From Erythrocercus mccallii (lineage: Eukaryota > Chordata > Aves > Passeriformes > Dicruridae): DNA of 64,000 nt. Location: contig VZRG01000007.1 in NCBI GenBank assembly GCA_013397435.1, positions 828,847 through 892,846 of the forward strand, in the 5' to 3' direction. The notes under the pieces were generated by a model that saw only the letters and a program-made list of their open reading frames with translations, did not search any database and was not told the DNA's origin. The position numbers and the translations under genes were made by a program. Positions 50,901-59,900 of this stretch are shown here, one piece after another. Each line of letters starts with the position of its first letter. The stretch's first letter is position 1.

Positions 50901-53900
50901 TGATGTGTGTTATGTTGGTCCTGTCTGTGCACCTCAGAGGGAATCTGACATATATCCTGTGCAGTCGTCCTGACAAGGGTTAGCATTTTGGATTTCTTAA
51001 ATGCTGTTCCTCAAGAAGGAACAATTCCACATCTTGCATTTGGCAAGTTTAAATGTCACTTAATAATATGACTGTGGAAGGCCATTATTTGACTGTTCTT
51101 TGAACAGACATACTGTGCTGAAGCTCTTTCCCAGCAGTGCTTAAGCAATGACTGTCTTATTCCTGTCCCTCAGAAATTATTTGGTTTGTACTTATGATCT
51201 GTGAAAGTGATGTATAAGGTTTTATATTTAGGTTATACAATACTTCAGTGTATGCCTCTTGTTGTTTATAATCCATGTAACTGGGTGGGAAGGAACAAGC
51301 AATATTAATCAGATGGGTACTTTGGAGGATATTTGGATTTTTTGTTTTATACACCCAGAACTGTTGTATGCACTGAGCTGTCTGAATTTACTGTCTGCTG
51401 TTCTTGGCTGTTGGTTTTTTGGTTTTTGTTCTTTCTTTTAAGGTGTACCTTTATAATTCTTTGGCAGTGCCTTCTTTTACTTGTTCCAACTGGCCCTGGG
51501 GGAGAGGCAGGAGAAAACAGACTTTTATCACTTTTGTTTATAAAGCATCTTTTGAAGCTTGTCCTTGGAGGGATTTCTGTGTTTTTCTCCTGCTGTTGCA
51601 AGTGTTTCATTGAGCAATTGTTGCATACTTGGAGAATAATAGAGAAAGGCATTTTTAAACAGATAAGACAAATCCATTGTCCAGAGCAGGACAAACTAGC
51701 TAAATCATACCTAGAAGTTCTCTAAATTCTAGGTAAGACAACCTTTCCTTAACAATCTCTTGGAATACTAAGCTGCCATGAATTATCTGAATTCTACATT
51801 ACCTTAATTGTATTGAAGAAGAGCTTAGATAGGACAGTACTGGACTTCTGATTTCTTTCCCAAAGCACACAAAGGATAATGACCCAGAGCCTATTTTGAA
51901 TAGCAGCTATGTAGAGCTTTCCAGTTCTCTTAATTGTGCAGCTCAGTATTCCTATTTCTCATTTGCATTCTCATAAAATGCTGTCTTGAGATACTTTGGT
52001 CAGTTTGTTGAGACTATTTTGAATTTTATCCACACTGGATGAAATCTTTTCAGCCTTGCTGACTTGGTATTGTTTGCAGATTTCAACACATGGTCTTTCC
52101 ATCATTACAATGACTTTTGTGATTAGCAAAATTATTAGAAATCACCAAGCCCACAAAAAATACCAAGAAACACTATTTTTTCTGTATTTGTAGTAAAGCC
52201 TTGGTTATTATTATGCACTCAGTACTGGTTTTAGCTGTAGAAGCTGAATGTAGAACTTGTTTGCTTGATGTAGAAAAGGAGTATCTGATCTACATCTTGA
52301 AGGCTAATTCATTGACCTTTTTCACTTGTCACCAGACAGGCTCATTTTTGTGGGCCTTGTAAATATGGACAGGGATGATAAATGTTTCTACTTAAAGCAG
52401 TTCTGTCCTTGCAAATCTGTCTTCCGAAACGTGGCCATCAAAAACTTTGGCTGTTTCCAGACTTCCCTCAGACGTGCAGATCCAATGTTCCGTATGTGCG
52501 GTACTGTTGTCACAGAAGTGCTGAGACACAAAAAGTGAAGACCTGTTTCCCTATGTTTAAGTATGAGATGGACGCTCTTTCACATGTTACTTGTTTCTAT
52601 ATGATGGATCTGTTTACTTCACATGTCCTGTAGGAACTGTAGCTTTATTACAAAAAAAACACAACCAAACCAGAATTGTTTGGAATGTATTTTTACTAGA
52701 TGCAGTCAAGACTGCTGACTGATCCCTCCTCGGTGCTGCTTACTAGTTGTCCAGAAATGGTACTGTTACCTTTTCCTGAATTCCAGAAATTACTGTTGAT
52801 CTAGTCTATAATTCCCTTCATTTTTAAAGCTGTGAGTTCTTATCTTCCTGCTACCCTAACCTAACCTTTCATTACTTGCTTTTTTATCTCAATTTGTATG
52901 TTGGCTTTTTTATTTTACCCCTCCAAGATTCTGCTGTTCTATTTGTTAGATACTACAATTTTTTGCCTTTTTTTTTCCCTATGTGATCATTTCCAGCTTA
53001 GTCACAACTGGATTTGGACAGATTGGTTTCTTACTACGCTTCCTTCAGAAAACATTGACTCTAATATGTTTTCTTTCCAATTTAACTTGTATGGCTTTCT
53101 AACACACTGTAAGGAATTTGATGAAGCTTCCTTTCTGAATGGTTGTTCTGCTCTGCTCCTCTGTCCTTTCAAAGAACCAGGGTTTTTTCTCTAAACACCA
53201 TCACCCATCTTTCCCTTATCACTTATTTTGATAATAGTGCCATCTAGATAAGCTTTTCCATTACTTCTCTGGATTCACCTGATGTATCAAAATTCAGTGC
53301 ATTCACTGCAGTTTCGGCAGTGTTTATCTCTGTATTGTCCAAACAGACAGGACATGGATAAACTGCTCATTAGACTCTTCACGCTATGGAGCATTAACTT
53401 TTTCTGTAGATATAAAAGGCTACAAATTTAACCTGGCCTTCTGGACCTCAGAGTATGTGTTTACATGTATGTGACCTTCATTCAGGGGGCACTTTATGAA
53501 GGAGGCACTTTGTTTTCCTCTATCTTTGTATATAAAAATTACTTCTTATCTAATGAAAAGGGGAAAAAAAAAACCCTACCAGTTTCTTTCCCCTGCTTTG
53601 AATTTGTAAAAGCAGGAAAATTTGTGTTATGGAAGTTGGGCCTTTGCATGTTTTTCTTTCTGCGGTATTTTGATTGATTTTTTTATAGTAGTGTGTTTTA
53701 TATGTCAAAAGCTAGAATATGTAAACTACAAATTGATTAAACTTGGTCAAATGGTCATTTTTTGCAGATAGAGCTGATTATAGAGCACATGGAAGTTAAA
53801 AGACTTACAGGTATAAACCTTTAAATAAATTGGAACCTTAAGTTGTAGACATGAAAGATTGAAAAAGCTCCATGCCATGCATGAGAAAATTGATGCTTTA

Positions 53901-56900
53901 TTCTCTAAGGAGATGCTGTGTGACCAAGCATATATCAAATTGAAATTGTAGAACAAATTAGACTTACTCTATTTTGGTTTTGTATTTTGCTTTCATGTTT
54001 ATTTGATCTTTGAATATGGGATGTTCTTTGCCAAGGTGCAGCTTTACTCTCTTGTAAGGCATGAATTTGGTCAGATTCCAGTATATTGGAGGTAGGGAGG
54101 GATATTACATTAAACCGTGGCTTAGAATAACTTGAGATTTTGCAATTCCTCTTCAGTTAAGAATGTTCTAAATGCTGTATGTCCTAAATCTGGTGAGTCA
54201 TACCTAGACCTCTTATGTTTCTTTTTAACTCAGTGAAACTTCATTCATGGCCTTTACAGAAGACTGTTAAACATCTGAAACCAAAATAGTTTTCCCCTTC
54301 TGAATTAATCCACATTTGGAAATAAGACAGTTTCTGGAGTATAGTGGTATCAGTAGTATAATGGGGGGCATTTAGTCTTGAGACCTCAAAAACATGATCT
54401 TGGTAAATTCATCAATATACATTAATTGTTTACTACAGGTTTATATCATGCCAATCTTCTTTCTCTTCTGTGATGGCTTTTTACAGAGTTGAATGCTTCC
54501 TTATGACAGAGTGACATTTTCTCCTAGGTTTGTGTCTACTGGTCAGGGACTTCTGTCTTAGTATCATTAGCTTCCTGAATGTCCTTTGGTTAACGCAATT
54601 CTGGCTTAGGAATATAAGAAATAGCCTGATGATCAGTCTGCAGTGATGAAGTCCAGTGTTCTGTCCCTAACAGTGACAATGGCAAGTGCTTTTTCAGGGA
54701 AGCAGTGCCACTTTCTGTGATTCATTCCCCTTGTAGCCCTCACCCCCCTCAATCTAGAATCATCATGCAGGATGTTAGAAAAAAACCCACATCCTTGCTT
54801 AGTCTTTGTAGTGTTAATGGATTTGGTGGCCAGGCATTTGCTTAATTCAGTTTGTGAAGTGCAGGACATTTGTGCACGAGAGTGATTCCAAAAGCGTAAT
54901 CATCTTGGGTTAATTGCTGGAAGACTTTCTTGTTCCTTGAACCTTTCAGAATTAAGTATCTCAGTGCTCAAATACTCATTTTTCCCTCCCCAGCCTCTAA
55001 GACACAAACAAGGAGAGCAGAGCCAATAGATGTGTTGCAGTAGTATTGCACTTACTATTTATTGTTTCTTTTTAACCAGCCTCTTGAGTCTCAGTGGATA
55101 GTTAGTGGTGTTTTTGCTGGAATAGGAGACAAAGCAGGAAAGCATGTTTATGGGAGAAGAAAGGCTACTTGCTTTGGGTTGGGATTTTATTTTTCTGAAT
55201 ACTTCAAATGTGCTTCTTCCTGGATTTAAACCCAGAGCTTCGTTATGAAGAACTTCAGCTGGGTTTGAAGGACAGAAACACTGACAGCAGTACCTACCTT
55301 GGGAATGGCTCAAAGGGTGTTCTCTGGCACCAGTGCATTCTTCTCTGCCCCTGAATTTAAATATATGGTGGCTAGAGTCTTGTGGGGGAATGGTGGCCAA
55401 CAATGTGAAACTTGCATCTGTGTGTCCACATAAACATCTTGGATTAGAATTTAGAAAGAGAATGTCACAAAGTTAAAGAATTTTAATTGCACTTTCAAAG
55501 TATTTCAGAAGAACAACGTTAATGTTACTATGTTGAGCTTTTATTTTAAAATTACAGCTTTGGATCCCATGTTTAGGGAATGAAGGCTACTTTTAACTAC
55601 CTGATGTAATGTCTTTGAGGTTAACATTAAATGAGCTTGAGAAGAGAGACAAGGGGTGGGAATATACAGATTTGGAGAAGGAATGTGTTGCCCTATCATA
55701 GAGGAGCATGCTCTGTGTGGGAGCCCTGTTTGTAGCCAAAGGGTGACTTTGACCACATAATCAAAGATTGTGGACACTGTGGCTAACAAAAATGCTGGTT
55801 TGAGTCAAATCTCAGACAGATAAAGAAAATTCCACATTTTTAAGCTATTTGCTGCAAGACAAATATATTTTAATTCCATGTGCTGTGCTGGGGAACTTGC
55901 CATCTTATGCTGACAAATGACTGGGGTCCAGCACAGAAATGTTGCTAACTCTCTTACAGAAGGTTACAGAAGGTGCCAGCTGGTGTGGCCCTTATTTACT
56001 TTTTCCCCCAATAGAGGAAGGATTTTTCAACATGAAATTGTTGAAACAAGTTTCCATTGATATTAAGTCATAGTTGTTCCCCTCCAGCCTGTTCTACAAG
56101 GCTGTGATATAAATCTGGAAATTTCTTATGAGGTATTTAGCCGGTACATGATAAGTTCATCAGAAATCTTTGTCTTAACAGGCATGGTCTTAGCTTACCT
56201 GATCTTGGGCTGGTTGCTTGTTTTAATGATGTCTTTGAGCACATCAAAACTTGTTTGGTTTTTGTTTTTCTTTAAAATACTGGACTTTTAGTACTGTTGG
56301 ACACACTAAAAGGTAGCCTTGTTTTGAAAAGCTTTATCATGACAACTTTAAAAAATACCCCAAAAAAAAGACTGACCAAATTGGACAGCTGGCTTATCAT
56401 ATAGTTGTGATGACTTAAGCTTGTATAAAAAATTCCAGTTTACCAAGCAGTTCAGAAAAATCAGTCCATGTAAATAAGCATAATTTTAATCCTGCAGTAA
56501 ATTATTAAAAATTCTGAATTCACAAAGTTTCCACTGAAAATTCTGTTTGTATTTAATTGCTCTCAGGATAGAGACATTAAATTTATCCACAAGGTGCAAT
56601 CTAGCTTCATAGCTTTACTAACTATTACGAACACTTTTTGTCGTGTCATGATCCCTGCAGTTTAAACCTGCAGCCCTTTCATCCTGTGCAGGGTAAAAGA
56701 CTTTTTTTCCAGCAGGTGGCTGGGGGTTGGTTGGTTTTGGTTTAAACTGAATAATCTGTACAGGTCTTTTGTCACTTTCACCAATAATGCCTTCATTTTT
56801 TTTAAGAGAAGACAGTATAAATAGAAGTCTTCACAAAAGAACAAGATAAAACAGAGCTGATTTTTACCTGGAATATCTGCATGTAATGTGTGGGATAGAG

Positions 56901-59900
56901 GGAGACTGTATTTGAAAGTGCAAATCAGAATACTCTATGGATAAACTCCTGGCTTTAAATGACCAGAGTGTGCATCAGAGTAAAAAAGGTATTGTCGAGA
57001 GAAACTTAAGTTTTAATTCTTTATCTTCAGTGCTCACCATGGCCTGATACTCCTACAACTTTTGTAAACAACAGTCCTACTCCTGCTCCAACTTTCACCT
57101 CTGCTCAGCATAACACCTACAGTGTCCCGGACAGGTAGGTTTCTATTCTGTATCCCCATTAAAGGCAACATTTTAATCAGGCTTATTCAAAATGTTTTCT
57201 GAGTAAATTCAACTGTGTTCTGTTTCCACTGAGGAATATGGAGATTGTTTTGAGCTATATATTCATTTTAGAGTATGACATTTGTTTCACGTGGTTCAGT
57301 TAGAAGGTAATTACTTCTGCCTCAACATCTTTCTTTCTTACTATACATTTTTGAAAACAACTTCTTGTCCTTTGTCATATAGCAAATGCTTTACCTTTTT
57401 ACTATTGTAATGTAGTCCTTGTCTATGGAAACTGTTTTTAGCTTTCCTCAGTAAGAACAGTCTTCATTGCCATCATACACAGTATGATTTGCTAGAAAAA
57501 GCCCCAACAAGTATCTTCAAATCTTTTCAACAAAAATTGCATTGGTGAAAACATTTTGTTTTGAGGTAGTATTTAAAGTACTGTAACCAAACCTGCACTT
57601 CATCCAAAAAATTATTGACAGTGGTGTGGTCTGATCCATATACTGTGGAATGGTCTTTCTCTTAAGTTTAACAAGTTGCAATCTTTTAATTCTTTCAACT
57701 GTCATATTTATTGTTTTGGAAATTTCAAGTCAATTTTCAACAATTCTTAAATATTTTGTTTTATAGAACTCTAGTAAGACTTGGTTTTGTTTTCTAATCT
57801 GTAGCAACTCTTCCTCCCCAAATCATCAAGGAGATGGAACCTCTCAAGGATCAGGAGATGTGAGTGTTTGCTTTCTGGTATTGATCATAAGTGTATTTGT
57901 ATAGCTCTGTCAGAATACTTGATTTACAGTTGATGGTAATAGGTCCTAAGAATGTGTTGAACTGAGGGAGATTTCTTTTAATTGCTTGGGTTTTGTTTGG
58001 GATTTTTAGTTTCCAAATTATCATATCCAATCTCATTTCTTACAGCAGCTTCATCCTTCAGCCACAATCCAGGAAACTCAGCAGTGGTTGCTCAAGAATA
58101 GATTCTCTGCCTATACAAGGCTTTTTTCAAATTTCTCAGGTATCTAAAGTTTACTTTTTTCTTTCTTTGTATTGCTGAGCAGGTTCTGTGTGGGAAAAGA
58201 GTTCTCTAAGAGCATGATGGCATACATATTTATGCATATTTATTTACTAATTTGATGGTTAAAGGGGAGTGCAGTTCCCACTATATGTCTGAACACAAGA
58301 CATGGCAATAGATGGACTGTGTGGGGCTGCGTTTTGCTGTTTGCCTCTTCAGTCTTCCTTGGAATTGCGCAAAGGGTGGTGTGACACAGTACTCACCATA
58401 AGTAAATTCCTTTTTCTTTGGTGATACTTGATGGGGACAGTGTTGTGAATGATGCCAGCTCTCTGCCTCTTGGCTTAGCCCATGCTTCTGTCAGGAATTC
58501 TCTTTGTACCAGGCTTTTTCTTTGGGAAGGTTTATTCTGCTGCTGCTGGTTAGTTTTTGACCTGTGCTTCTTATGTGAGGGTTGCTGAACTTTCTCAGCT
58601 TTAGTACCAGATTTCTGAGAAAGTCTGTTCTAAAACTTTTCTTCTTTTTCATTATTATCTTTATAAAAGTCAAGTCCTAGCTGGCTGGCATTTTTTTTGA
58701 AGCAAGAGATGTGGTGTATGTGACTTTTATTATACTACCTCAGGTCTGTGGGTTTTTTTACTATAGTACTTAAGGGCTGTGATTTTTGCTGGCTTTTCTT
58801 TGTGCATTCCTGGATAGTCTGTGGAGTATTTTCATGCATAAAGACTATTTTTCCCTGTTTCCCCACTCATCTCTTACAGTGACTGATATTTCAGAGTGTT
58901 GTTTTCTTTGCTGACACTCGCGCTACTTCTCAGAAGAATCTGTCCTCACATTTTTTGCTTCAGCAGCACCTTCTATATCCAAGTGCATTGTCATGACTTA
59001 AGTGCCCAGAGGAAGTGATGGATGGGTAGTTGAATGTCTGCGGTAATTCACTGCATGACAAACCATGAATATTTTCACTCTGGATTTTGCATGTGTTCAA
59101 AATACACTGCTCATTTTTGAGTGCCAGCAAAAATCTCTCTTGTCTCTAGAACAGTCATCTCTCTCCACAGAAATTGAGTGCCTTGCCAACTCATACTGTT
59201 TCAAAGCTATAAACACCGTCAACTGTAGCTCACTACCTTTGGAAAACAGGTTGATTTATTTAGCACTCACTAGAGCCTGGTCTGACTTTTATTTATTCCT
59301 GTGTCCCAAATTCTGTTTTTATCATGATGAAGTTTGTTACTCTTGGTTTAAATGAACATACAATTTATGTTAGAAAGAATTGATGTTCTACAGTAATCAT
59401 CATTAAATCCTCATGTGTTTGTCCAGGTTCTGATTTATTAAAGCTGACAAGAGAAGATCTGGTACAAATCTGTGGTCCGGCTGATGGAATTCGGCTCTAT
59501 AATGCACTGAAATCCAGGTGATATGCTGAGTGTGAGGCTCAGTGGGTTTAGATGGGGGATTCTAGAACTGGGAGACTTGGGAAGTTAGTGTCAGGATGGG
59601 CCTTGGTGCCCGTGTGGTCTACCTCAGGAGTTGGCAGCAATATGTTTAAAACTCTCCGGTGCACACCTCCAGGGCAGGCCCAGGTGAGGCTGCACAGTGC
59701 AGTTGGGCCCTGCCAGTTTCTTGGATATGGATGGATTTATTGCCAAGACAAAGAACTGGGTCATTTGGGGAGGTAAGAACAACCTGAGGCCTTCTGAGGT
59801 TACAAGTATTGAGTGCTAACACAGGCAGCATCCCAGGGGATATCTGTCTGAAATGTGTGTTTAGTACCATTGGCCCTCCTGGAAGAACTGCTGTTGTTAC

